A stretch of DNA of 64,000 nt from Bacteroidota bacterium (GTDB taxonomy: Bacteria; Bacteroidota; Bacteroidia; B-17B0; Aurantibacillaceae). The position numbers were made by a program, and so were the translations under genes. The notes beneath the pieces were generated by a model. It was not told the DNA's origin. It did not search any database and worked only from the letters and a program-made list of their open reading frames with translations. Location: NCBI GenBank assembly GCA_013697245.1, contig JACCXH010000049.1:248001-312000 (forward strand), in the 5' to 3' direction. Shown piece after piece: positions 56,016 to 64,000 of the stretch (positions are counted from its first letter, which is position 1; each line of letters starts with the position of its first letter).

Positions 56016-56187
56016 ATGTCGATTTTATTTTTTTAATTATCATATGGAACCTTAGATGCTAGTAAAAAGCACATTCAATTCGCTTAATCTTAACAAATAT
56101 AAATAAAGATTCGGAAAAAGGATATTGGTAATTTTGAACATTTATCTTGCATTATTAATTCCTATTTTGTTTCTTTGTATTTATACA

Positions 56188-56293
56188 ATGAAAGTTCAAG
56201 CTCATAAAACCTATTTTATTCCTGTCAATTTTAATAATTGCTGGCATATTATGGCTTGTTTTATTCGCCGTTATTGATTCTCCGGCATTTTAG
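56188..56293 (+). pseudogene. Possible disrupted small membrane peptide
   Basis: ATG 56188 begins a short frame of little character. If G at 56194 is skipped, the reading becomes MKFKLIKPILFLSILIIAGI followed by LWLVLFAVIDSPAF and a TAG at 56291-56293, a convincing single-span membrane peptide of 34 residues. The intergenic stretch 56016-56327 holds nothing else recognisable. It may be chance. Confidence 0.25.
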
Positions 56294-56327
56294 TTTTCAG
56301 TTTTCTCAATTTATTTTCTTTAAAACC

Positions 56328-57485
56328 ATGCAAACGATCTCAGATCTTGTATTAGACAAGTTAAACACATTATTAGTTATTGTAAATAACAAAGGCGAAG
56401 TAGAGTTCATAAGTAACTCATCAAAAGCCTTATTGGGTTTTGAACCGGAACAACTTTTGGGTAATAACTGGTGGATCATTCCTCGTCAAAGCGAGCACGA
56501 AGGAACTGCTGTAAAAGAAAAGATTATTAATATTATGTTGCACGATTCATACCAGGTGGAGCAGGGCTTTGAGCACGCCTTAAAAACATCAAAAGGACTT
56601 ATTAAATGGTTCAAATGGAGTTCCACTATTATGGCTGACGATAAACTGATAGGAATCGGTATTGATATAACTGAAAAGAAAAAATCGGAGCAAAAAACCC
56701 AGGAAATAAACCGGGCATTAACTGAAAAAAATAAAGAGATCACAGATAGTATCAGCTATGCTAAAAAGATACAGGAAGCGATATTACAGAACGATTCTTT
56801 TTTGAAAACTAAATTCAAAGATGGCTTTGTGCTATATCAACCAAAAGATATTGTTAGTGGCGACTATTATTATTTTTACGAGAACGCCGAAAGTATTTAT
56901 GTTGTAGTGATAGACTGCACCGGCCATGGCGTGCCGGGCGCTTTAATGTCGGTTATTGCCAACTCGCTTTTAAAAGAAGTGTTTTACAATAAAAGCTTAA
57001 CCCAACCCGATGAGATCTTGTATGCTTTGGATGAATTATTGTTTGATTCTATCAATAAAAACAACCTCGAAGAGATCCGGTACGATGGTATGGATATTGC
57101 CTTATGCGCTATTCATAAAAAAACAAATGTTTTGAGTTTTGCCGGTGTCATGCGGCCTTTATTTATAGTTAGGGATAACGAAATAATCGAAACTAAAGGC
57201 AGCAAATTTCCACTTGGTTATTACTTTGATAAAAAAGAATTTGTCTTGAATACCATTCAGCTAAAAGAGAACGACAGGCTGTATCTGACTACCGACGGGT
57301 ATGCTGACCAATTTGGCGGCAACAATAATAAAAAACTTAACCGGAAAGCGTTTAAGGAACTGTTGTTGTCGTTAAATGGAATGGATGGAGATGAACAAAA
57401 TTCTTTTTTAGATTATTCGCTAAAGAATTGGAAACAGGACGAAGAACAAACAGATGACATTTTAGTTGTTGGTATTACTATTTAA
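56328..57485 (+). CDS. PAS-domain SpoIIE-type serine phosphatase
   Basis: The product has 385 residues from ATG 56328, which begins a PAS domain directly (MQTISDLVLDKLNTLLVIVN); the upstream in-frame TTG at 56238 is rejected. The PAS domain covers ~5-115, then a coiled linker with NKEITDSISYAKKIQEAIL shared with the other phosphatases here. The SpoIIE/PP2C-like domain covers ~155-385, with metal-ligand motifs SGDYYYF, DCTGHGVPGALMS, DGMDIAL and DRLYLTTDGYADQFGG, ending VVGITI. It would dephosphorylate phosphoserine proteins such as anti-anti-sigma factors in response to a PAS signal. Confidence 0.92.
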   Translation: MQTISDLVLDKLNTLLVIVNNKGEVEFISNSSKALLGFEPEQLLGNNWWIIPRQSEHEGTAVKEKIINIMLHDSYQVEQGFEHALKTSKGLIKWFKWSSTIMADDKLIGIGIDITEKKKSEQKTQEINRALTEKNKEITDSISYAKKIQEAILQNDSFLKTKFKDGFVLYQPKDIVSGDYYYFYENAESIYVVVIDCTGHGVPGALMSVIANSLLKEVFYNKSLTQPDEILYALDELLFDSINKNNLEEIRYDGMDIALCAIHKKTNVLSFAGVMRPLFIVRDNEIIETKGSKFPLGYYFDKKEFVLNTIQLKENDRLYLTTDGYADQFGGNNNKKLNRKAFKELLLSLNGMDGDEQNSFLDYSLKNWKQDEEQTDDILVVGITI

Positions 57486-57567
57486 AAACAGATACCCAAC
57501 ATACAAACGTCATCAACCTGCTCAAGATCACCTTTCTATTGTTGGAAATTTTTAAGAAGGTTTGTAA
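57482..57567 (-). pseudogene. 3'-end relic of a further SpoIIE-type phosphatase
   Basis: The minus strand reads NLLKNFQQ*KGDLEQVDDVC followed by MLGICF and a stop at 57484-57482. It aligns with the C-terminus of the phosphatase at 59704 (LLKNFRDWKGELEQVDDVCV then IGIKF). The codon for the conserved Trp is TAG (57538-57536). Nothing similar continues upstream of it, so only the last ~28 codons survive. It overlaps the stop of the plus-strand phosphatase gene. Confidence 0.7.
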
Positions 57568-57686
57568 ATTAAGCCCTCGTTAATATTTTGCACTTTTAAA
57601 ATAGGGTAATTTAATTTTTGAACGACATATTTATGACAAGAAAAATGGAAAGGTGCCTAATTAACAATTTAAAAAAAAATTAATAT

Positions 57687-58142
57687 ATGATCAACCTTAT
57701 AAATGCCAGACTAAGTAATTTATTTGTGCTTCTTACTTTAATACTCCCAATTAAAGCCCAAAATATATATATAAACTCTTCAACCAATTTAGGAAATGTA
57801 CCTCAATTGTATAAGCCTAGGTTTAATCTTACTCCAAAAACAAATTTAGCAGCTTATGATTTTATAACTAATGGAGTGTATTATAATTCTATTAGGATAT
57901 ACAGTATTGAAGAAGCATTAAACTGGCCAGGAGTTAATTCAATAAATGGTGTTATGGCAGTATTAGAAGCGTCAAAACCGGGTATTCTGTTAGCAAAACA
58001 ACATTGTGATAAATTAATTATGCCTATTTTAAAAATGCCGGCTTGGTTAAGCTCATCCAGCAATACCACGCCATTTCCGGCATCTGTTGACCCAAATTGG
58101 ACAATTTTAAATGGCATGCCTCCCGCCAACTATAATACCTAG
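57687..58142 (+). CDS. GH39-like glycoside hydrolase, N-terminal part before an in-frame amber
   Basis: The product has 151 residues. A signal peptide (MINLINARLSNLFVLLTLILPIKAQ) leads to the start of a TIM-barrel hydrolase (YDFITNGVYYNSIRIYSIEE, LMPILKMPAWLSSSS). TAG at 58140-58142 interrupts the frame. The next codons (GCA ATT TTA ATG) continue in the same frame straight into the catalytic part at 58152. TAG probably replaces TGG (NYNTW). Together they make a ~646-residue secreted enzyme. Confidence 0.8.
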   Translation: MINLINARLSNLFVLLTLILPIKAQNIYINSSTNLGNVPQLYKPRFNLTPKTNLAAYDFITNGVYYNSIRIYSIEEALNWPGVNSINGVMAVLEASKPGILLAKQHCDKLIMPILKMPAWLSSSSNTTPFPASVDPNWTILNGMPPANYNT

Positions 58143-58151
58143 GCAATTTTA

Positions 58152-59627
58152 ATGGATAGCATTGTAAATAAAATTAATAATCAATGGGGTTTAAATCCAT
58201 ATTATGAGATATGGAATGAACCTGAAAATTATTATTGGCAGGGTACCACTGCGCAATATCATACCTTTTTTAAAAATACTTTTAAAGCTATTAAATTAAA
58301 TCATCCAACTGCTTTGGTTGGAGGGCCTGTTGTAGCAAGTTTTAGTTCCTGTTTTAATTTAAGTTTGCCAAAGGGTCATTTAACTAATAGCCAATATAAC
58401 CAAACTATCATTGCAAACGTAATTGATAGTTGCGTTTCCTGGAACATCAAGCTGGACTTTATTTCTTGGCATAAGTTTGATCCATTATTGCAATCGGTTA
58501 ATGAAGAAATTTTGTATTTAAACCAAAAACTTCTAACTTCCGGTCATGGCATTGTTCCCTATATCGTTTCCGAACATAATCAAACATCATCTCTTCGTGA
58601 TACTTATTTCTCGAATGCTTCTGTAACATCTAATATATTAAACATTGAAAAAATGGGCGTGTTAGCTCATTCTGTTGCTGCGTGGCAAGATTTTGATTCT
58701 TCTAATACTGAGTTCCATAAGGATTATGGTGTATTAAGTTGGAATTCATTGCATAAACCTGTATGGAAATCTTTACAACTACTTAATAGATTAAAAGGGA
58801 ATAAATTAAAGAACTATTGTAGCGATTCGCTTAATATATCGGTGGCCGCTTCGTATAATAATGATACTGTAAGAACATTTATTTCAAACTATCAATTACC
58901 CGCTTTTGCAGAAACTAAATCTTATTTATATTATTTAAAGAATTTCAACTCTACTGATTTTGCAGCCGAAGGACTTGCTTCAGATAACCATCTTGACTCA
59001 ATATTTAGAGGACTTATTGTATTACCTTCCACCAGTCTATTATCTCAATCCATTAATCAGGCAATACCATTTTATAATAGAGCAGACTCTATGTTTAAAT
59101 TCGGTAGAACAATTAATTTGCATTTTAAAGGGCTGACAGGTATTCATTCTGCAAATTTATATATGGTGGATTCAATTCAAAATAATATTATTTATAAATA
59201 TGATTCTCTTATTACAAATGGATATACACGAAATTCGGCAGTTACGTTTCTTTATCCGAACAACACAATTAGTTTTAAAACTATAACAATTAGCGATTCC
59301 ATTTATTCATTTCATTTAAAGTCTAATTCAGTAGCACTTATAGAAGCGCTAATACAAAATCCTCAATCTATTTATGAAAATTTGAGCTCACAGCATAATT
59401 TTAAAATATATCCAAATCCCTCAAAAGAAAAAATATTTTTTGAAGTAGAAAAAGGACAGTCTTATCTGCACACATTTCAGATCTTTAATACCCTTGGCGA
59501 ATGCGTAAGAGAAGCACAATTAGTAAATAGAAGTGAATTAGATGTATCTAATTTGTCCGAAGGATTGTATATTATTCAGGTAAAAGAATACCCCTCTCAA
59601 AAACAAAAGTTTATTAAAGTAAATTAA
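58152..59627 (+). CDS. GH39-like glycoside hydrolase, catalytic and T9SS sorting part
   Basis: The product has 491 residues and no signal peptide. Clan GH-A catalytic residues are present: acid/base Glu in YYEIWNEPENYYW (about 22) and probable nucleophile in YIVSEHNQTSS (about 140), with HPTALVGGPVVASF between them as in GH39 (beta-xylosidase/iduronidase-like). A beta domain follows, and the last ~75 residues are a type A sorting domain (FKIYPNPSKEKIFFEVE, IFNTLGECVRE, LSEGLYIIQVKEY). The true start is that of the interrupted gene at 57687. It would cut a plant or algal polysaccharide at the cell surface; the substrate is not known. Confidence 0.82.
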   Translation: MDSIVNKINNQWGLNPYYEIWNEPENYYWQGTTAQYHTFFKNTFKAIKLNHPTALVGGPVVASFSSCFNLSLPKGHLTNSQYNQTIIANVIDSCVSWNIKLDFISWHKFDPLLQSVNEEILYLNQKLLTSGHGIVPYIVSEHNQTSSLRDTYFSNASVTSNILNIEKMGVLAHSVAAWQDFDSSNTEFHKDYGVLSWNSLHKPVWKSLQLLNRLKGNKLKNYCSDSLNISVAASYNNDTVRTFISNYQLPAFAETKSYLYYLKNFNSTDFAAEGLASDNHLDSIFRGLIVLPSTSLLSQSINQAIPFYNRADSMFKFGRTINLHFKGLTGIHSANLYMVDSIQNNIIYKYDSLITNGYTRNSAVTFLYPNNTISFKTITISDSIYSFHLKSNSVALIEALIQNPQSIYENLSSQHNFKIYPNPSKEKIFFEVEKGQSYLHTFQIFNTLGECVREAQLVNRSELDVSNLSEGLYIIQVKEYPSQKQKFIKVN

Positions 59628-59703
59628 CAGGAGGGCTTACTTACTAAGGATTTTGAAGCAAATGTTAGTAAGACTATTTGTTGGTAGATGTTGATTCCGT
59701 TTT

Positions 59704-61698
59704 TTAAAACTTAATTCCAATAACACAAACGTCATCAACTTGCTCAAGCTCGCCTTTCCAATCGCGGAAGTTCTTTAATAAAGCCGCAGCCTGCTCAGCA
59801 GCGGTTAATTTGTTAATAGATACCAGCTGGTTATTTAATTGTTTGTATTTATATTTTTTTCCTTTTGGTCCGCCAAACTGATCGGCGTAACCATCAGTGT
59901 ATAAATATAAAGTATCGCCTTTTTGCATTTTTATCTCGTTCAGCGTAAACGCATCTTCCCGTTCGCCTTTGCCAACCGGCATTTTATCTTTTGGCAATTC
60001 AACAATTTCGTTATCCCTTATAATTATGGGCGAGTTGTTTGCAGAAGCATAGGTGATCTTATTATTGGACTTATCAATACAGAGAACAACACCATCGAAG
60101 CCATCTTTTTGTTCTTCTTTACTAATTGAGTTTATCAATCTTTCGCGGGTATAATTCAGTATCTTATCGGGTTGTAAAATTAATTTTTCGTTTATGGCCT
60201 CGCTTAAAAACCCAATGTTCAACAAGCTCATAAACGCGCCGGGAACCCCATGACCGGTTGAATCACAAACCGCCAGAAAAAATTTATTATCCTGCTCGCA
60301 GGCCCAGTAAAAATCGCCGCTTACAATATCTTTAGGATGAAATAAAGTAAAATACTTATTCTCACCCAAATGGTCATTTAAAAAATCGGTATGTGCCAAC
60401 AAGGTGTACTGAATACGTTTTGCATAATTGATAGAATCGGTGATCTCTTTATTCTTATTTTCAATGATCTCTTTTTGCTCTTCGGTTTGTTTGCTTTTTA
60501 TTTCGATAATCTCTTTTTGTTTTCTTGTTATCCTAAAGCGATTAAAGATCACCACACCAAAAATAAACACTAAAATAAAACCAACTGTTAGCGCAATTTT
60601 TAAGATCTTATCCTTATCGATCTGCGCTTTATTGGCTTTTATTTTTTCATCTTTAATAATATTTTCCTGCGCGTTCTTAATACTATCGCGCACGGTACGC
60701 CTGTTAAATTCAAATTCAATTTCTTTTTTGTGCAATTCTTCTTTTGAATTACTTTCATTTAATTTTTCAATAACAGAAACATATTTTTCATAACTCTCCA
60801 ACGATCTTTTAAGATCATTTGTTTCTTTATAGATAGAGTACATGCTATGATAAACATTTTGAAGATCGCTGTAATCCTCAATTTCAGTGGCAATTTTTTC
60901 GGCTTTTGTATAATACGGAATGGCCAGGTTATATTGTTTACGTTTTAAATAGATCTCGCCAATATCCATAGATGATGTACATTCTTCATAAGGATTTTCG
61001 GCTTCTTTAGCCAATTCATTGTTCTTCATGAAATTAATAAGGGCCTCATTCAAATTATTAAGGCCCATGTAAGAATTACCAATGTTGCCGTAAGCGGAAC
61101 AAATGCCATTTACACTATTCATTTTTTTGTAAATGATTAACGATTTTTTTCCATAATCCAAAGCGGTAGAATAATCCTGAAAATTATTATACAACAAACT
61201 TAAATTATTATAAATACTGGCGAGTTTATTTTCGTTATTTAATTTTTGAGCGATAGAAAGGCTTCGCAGTTGGTATTCAAGAGCCTTTTTGTTTTGGCCC
61301 AACGTAATATATATAGCGCCAATATTACCGAGGGCAACTAAAACTGCTTCGTCAATTTTTTGTTGTTCGCCAAGGTTCAATGATTTTTGATAATAGTCAA
61401 TTGCTTTTACAAAATCGCCCTTTACTTGGAAATAAGAGCCCATTAAATTTAAGATCTTTGTTTGAATGCGTGGAGAACCTGATCGTTTTGCAAAAGTAAA
61501 TGCTTTCTTTGAAAACATGTAAGCAGAGTCGGGGTTTGAATACAAATATTCCCAGGCCATATCATAATAAACAAAGAATTTGGTACTATCGGATGACGAA
61601 GGATTATTGGCAATTTTTAATAAAGAATCAGTATTGGTAGAATAAAGACCCTTTCCAAATAAAATGGCAATTAAAAGTATTAATTTCTTAAATTTCAA
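59704..61698 (-). CDS. TPR SpoIIE-type serine phosphatase
   Basis: The product has 664 residues. Signal peptide (MKFKKLILLIAILFGKGLYS), about six TPRs at ~60-320 (AIDYYQKSLNLGEQQKIDEAV, KALEYQLRSLSIAQKLNNENK), a membrane helix at ~370 (ILKIALTVGFILVFIFGVVIF), a coiled linker with NKEITDSINYAKRIQYTLLA, and a SpoIIE domain ~430-664 with VSGDFYWACEQ, DSTGHGVPGAFMS, DGFDGVVLCI and DTLYLYTDGYADQFGG. The periplasmic TPRs probably sense an envelope signal and the cytoplasmic phosphatase acts on a serine-phosphorylated partner. Confidence 0.94.
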   Translation of the reverse strand: MKFKKLILLIAILFGKGLYSTNTDSLLKIANNPSSSDSTKFFVYYDMAWEYLYSNPDSAYMFSKKAFTFAKRSGSPRIQTKILNLMGSYFQVKGDFVKAIDYYQKSLNLGEQQKIDEAVLVALGNIGAIYITLGQNKKALEYQLRSLSIAQKLNNENKLASIYNNLSLLYNNFQDYSTALDYGKKSLIIYKKMNSVNGICSAYGNIGNSYMGLNNLNEALINFMKNNELAKEAENPYEECTSSMDIGEIYLKRKQYNLAIPYYTKAEKIATEIEDYSDLQNVYHSMYSIYKETNDLKRSLESYEKYVSVIEKLNESNSKEELHKKEIEFEFNRRTVRDSIKNAQENIIKDEKIKANKAQIDKDKILKIALTVGFILVFIFGVVIFNRFRITRKQKEIIEIKSKQTEEQKEIIENKNKEITDSINYAKRIQYTLLAHTDFLNDHLGENKYFTLFHPKDIVSGDFYWACEQDNKFFLAVCDSTGHGVPGAFMSLLNIGFLSEAINEKLILQPDKILNYTRERLINSISKEEQKDGFDGVVLCIDKSNNKITYASANNSPIIIRDNEIVELPKDKMPVGKGEREDAFTLNEIKMQKGDTLYLYTDGYADQFGGPKGKKYKYKQLNNQLVSINKLTAAEQAAALLKNFRDWKGELEQVDDVCVIGIKF

Positions 61699-61787
61699 AA
61701 CTATATCAAAAACCTAAAATAAGAAAAAAAAAGCAGTGTTTACGCTAAATTCATGAACTAACAAGAAAAAATCACTAAACATATATC

Positions 61788-63911
61788 TTAGATTCTGATA
61801 CCAATTATGCAAATATCGTCAACCTGTTCAAGATCAACTTTCCAATCATAAAAGGCTTTATCTATAAGCGTACATTGTTTTTCCATCGGTTGTTCGGTTA
61901 CAGAAAGTAATACTTCTTTAAATTTAGAAGCTTTGAATTTTTTGGCAAATTCGCCACCAAACTGATCCTGGTAACCATCTGTAAAAATATAGATACAATC
62001 ATTTTTAACCAGATCGATTACATGATTTGTGAAGGATTTAGCCTGTTCAAACTTACCTATTGGCTGTTTGTCTGGTTTATACTCAATTATTTCGCCATTT
62101 CTTACAATCCATAAAGGATTATTTGCACCTGCCCAATTTAATTTTTTTGTTTTTGTATCTAATAAACATAAAGAAATATCCATGCCATCCAGCACTTCTT
62201 CTTCACTTTTTTCAAATTCGGCAATAACCAATTCTTTTGTTTTATCTAATATTTTTCCCGGCTCGGTAATACCATATTCTCGTACCGAACGGTTTAATGC
62301 ATTATGACAAACAACACTCACCAAAGCACCCGGAACACCATGACCGGTGCAATCTGCGGCGGCAAACAAAATACAGTTGGCAGTTGGCAAATTAACCGGC
62401 TCCATCCAATAAAAATCTCCGGCAACAATATCCTTTGGTTTATACAAAATAAATGAATCCTTAAAATACTGTTTCACATTACGGTTAGATGGCAGTATTG
62501 CCGTTTGTATACGTTTAGCGTAACTTATTGAATCAAGTATCTCGGTATTCTTTCTTTCAACGATTCTTTTTTGCTCTTCAATGATCTTTGATGCTTGTTT
62601 GTTCTTTTGTGAACCAAGGTAAATGTAAAAAGCTAAAACCCCCACAATTAAAAGCGAAAGAAGAGAGATGAGGGAAATATTTTTTTGTAAGGAAGCGCTG
62701 CGTTTATTATTCTCTAATTCCTGGCTAAGGTATTTTTGCTTTGATTCTGCTTCTAACGAATCTGATAAACTTTTTTTATCAAATTCGTAATACAATTGTT
62801 TTTTTGTAACCTCTTCGCGAATCTCATCATTGATAATAGAATCACGGGTATTAATATATTTTTTCATGTAAGTCACAGATCTTTTTAAATCGCCACCCAA
62901 CTCATAAGCTGTTGCCATTTGCTTGTAAGTACGCTCCATTAAAAGAGGGGAGCCCGTTTTTTCACTAATTGTTACACAAGTTTCAAGTACTTCAATTGCC
63001 TTTTTATACTTTTTTTCTTCAATAAAAATATCCGCATCTACACAGTAACAAGAAACGATACTATACGGATCTTTAAAGTCGGTAAAAATCTTTAGGGCTT
63101 CTTTATTATATTCTTTTGCCTTTTCAAGATTTTTTTCGATGATCTCGCAGGAGGCTAAGTTCATATAGTTATAACCAAGGTTATACTTATTATTTGACAG
63201 TAAATTAACTTTAACAGCTTTTAAATAATATTCTTTTGCCTCCTTATCATTTTTAAGGTTGGATAGGGATGAGCCTATGTTGTTGTAGGTTTGACCAATT
63301 ACTTTATTATCGTTTGAGCGGATGGCCATATACAATGTTTTCTTAAAATACTCAATTGCCATTTTAAAATCGAGCTGATCAAAATAGACCCCGGCAATAT
63401 TGCTATACAATTTCATTTGCATAGAAACATTCTTTAAAGATTCGAATAATGGTAACGACTGATGATAGAATTCTAACGCTTTTTTAAAATCGCCCAACCT
63501 GCCGGCGCACATACCCATATACATCTTACATTCGGCAATGCCACTTGTGTGATTTAAATTGATGGCAATGGGCAAGGCTTCTTCGCCAAGTTCGTAGGCC
63601 AGCTTAAATTTGCTTTTTTTATAATTAAAGAAAACATTCTTTAAGGCAATATATAATTCGGAGGTTTTGTTTTTCGCAATGGTATTTTCGTCATGTGCTT
63701 TACTAAGGAATTTTTCGGCCTTATCCATTTCACCGACATTAATATACTCGCCGGCAATTTTTACAAAAGCATTAATTCTTGCCGTATCTTTAAGTGAATT
63801 ACTAATATTTATAAGACTATCTGTATTAGAAAAATAAAATGATGGTATAGTAACAACTAAAAATAAGAGAGTATAAAGTTTTTTATATTTAAAATTAGGC
63901 ATTAGTGCCAT
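61788..63911 (-). CDS. TPR SpoIIE-type serine phosphatase
   Basis: The product has 707 residues; an alternative ATG lies 9 nt downstream. Same architecture as the gene at 59704: N-terminal hydrophobic segment (KLYTLLFLVVTIPSFYF), TPRs ~45-350, a membrane helix near 410 (LLSLLIVGVLAFYIYLG), linker with NTEILDSISYAKRIQTAILP, and SpoIIE domain to the end with VAGDFYWMEP, DCTGHGVPGALVS, DGMDISLCL and CIYIFTDGYQDQFGG, ending IIGIRI. It is 89 bp upstream of its paralogue on the same strand. Confidence 0.94.
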   Translation of the reverse strand: MALMPNFKYKKLYTLLFLVVTIPSFYFSNTDSLINISNSLKDTARINAFVKIAGEYINVGEMDKAEKFLSKAHDENTIAKNKTSELYIALKNVFFNYKKSKFKLAYELGEEALPIAINLNHTSGIAECKMYMGMCAGRLGDFKKALEFYHQSLPLFESLKNVSMQMKLYSNIAGVYFDQLDFKMAIEYFKKTLYMAIRSNDNKVIGQTYNNIGSSLSNLKNDKEAKEYYLKAVKVNLLSNNKYNLGYNYMNLASCEIIEKNLEKAKEYNKEALKIFTDFKDPYSIVSCYCVDADIFIEEKKYKKAIEVLETCVTISEKTGSPLLMERTYKQMATAYELGGDLKRSVTYMKKYINTRDSIINDEIREEVTKKQLYYEFDKKSLSDSLEAESKQKYLSQELENNKRSASLQKNISLISLLSLLIVGVLAFYIYLGSQKNKQASKIIEEQKRIVERKNTEILDSISYAKRIQTAILPSNRNVKQYFKDSFILYKPKDIVAGDFYWMEPVNLPTANCILFAAADCTGHGVPGALVSVVCHNALNRSVREYGITEPGKILDKTKELVIAEFEKSEEEVLDGMDISLCLLDTKTKKLNWAGANNPLWIVRNGEIIEYKPDKQPIGKFEQAKSFTNHVIDLVKNDCIYIFTDGYQDQFGGEFAKKFKASKFKEVLLSVTEQPMEKQCTLIDKAFYDWKVDLEQVDDICIIGIRI

Positions 63912-63943
63912 AAAGTTAAATTTTTATACCAATAATGCAATAG

Positions 63944-63962
63944 CCCTTCGACGAACTGAGGG
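63944..63962. repeat. Short palindromic intergenic element (CCCTTCGAC type)
   Basis: CCCTTCGACGAACTGAGGG has arms CCCT and AGGG and inner TTCG/CGAA. It resembles a dispersed palindrome often seen in Bacteroidota and shares TTCGACnnnCTnAG with the larger element at 17979-18022. It lies between two phosphatase genes. Confidence 0.4.
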
Positions 63963-63980
63963 TAAACAGGCTTTTTTACA

Positions 63981-64000
63981 TCAAATTTTTATTCCAATTA
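63981..64000 (-). CDS. C-terminus of a further SpoIIE-type phosphatase, cut by window edge
   Basis: The last 20 bases read, on the minus strand, as IGIKI followed by TGA (63983-63981). The neighbours end in IGIKF, IGIRI and VGITI, and spacing to the next gene is similar, so this is very probably the end of another SpoIIE-domain gene. Only five codons are visible. Confidence 0.5.

Overview
The window is AT-rich chromosomal DNA from a member of the phylum Bacteroidota, probably a free-living Flavobacteriales/Sphingobacteriales-like lineage. The evidence is five or more secreted proteins ending in type IX secretion system (T9SS) C-terminal sorting domains, a PorP/SprF-family membrane protein next to a PKD-repeat protein with a gliding-motility-type C-terminus, a fused alpha/beta E1 dehydrogenase, TonB-C-domain proteins with PEFPGG motifs, and -7 boxes of the TAnnTTTG type. 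No genus can be named from the sequence alone.

Layout. 1-4731 (minus) is a cell-surface cassette: a secreted jelly-roll protein cut by the left edge, and a parallel beta-helix T9SS cargo split by an apparent one-base frameshift in a C5 run at 3752-3756. 4732-5690 is gene-poor, with a 20-bp perfect palindrome and a decayed reading frame. 5691-8066 is pbpC. 8183-13329 (plus) holds a T9SS cargo, a WG-repeat protein, an S9 prolyl oligopeptidase and an OsmC protein. 13340-24830 (minus) holds a transglutaminase/TPR protein, small secreted proteins, a GNAT enzyme, two TonB-C/TPR proteins with opposite domain order, a 1885-residue alpha-2-macroglobulin and another T9SS cargo. 24901-28708 (plus) is ruvB, an acyltransferase, a crotonase and a methyltransferase. 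28720-33193 (minus) is a cytochrome c, a di-haem peroxidase and a PhoX-like T9SS cargo. 33475-41826 (plus) is a FIST-domain/multi-PAS kinase pair, then a cupin-GNAT fusion, a GNAT, a flavin reductase and a WYL regulator, followed by GyrI-like and DinB genes that share a duplicated operator. 42671-46391 is a barrel protein, fused E1 dehydrogenase and threonine aldolase.

46404-48208 is the accessory region: a frameshifted small membrane-protein gene, then four tandem ~240-bp units built from GTCCC/GGGAC palindromes that run directly into an IS200/IS605-type HUH transposase gene. 48250-55080 (minus) is a Gre-like factor and a three-gene adhesin cassette (PorP/SprF, PD40/TPR protein, PKD giant). 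RNase P RNA lies at 55109-55486. From 56328 to the right edge there is a cluster of SpoIIE-type phosphatases: one PAS-type, two TPR-type, the last five codons of another, and an antisense relic of a further one. An amber-interrupted GH39-like glycoside hydrolase lies inside this cluster.

At least three genes carry single-base disruptions (3752-3756, about 46420, 58140-58142). Either the assembly has residual errors or these are young pseudogenes; raw reads would decide.
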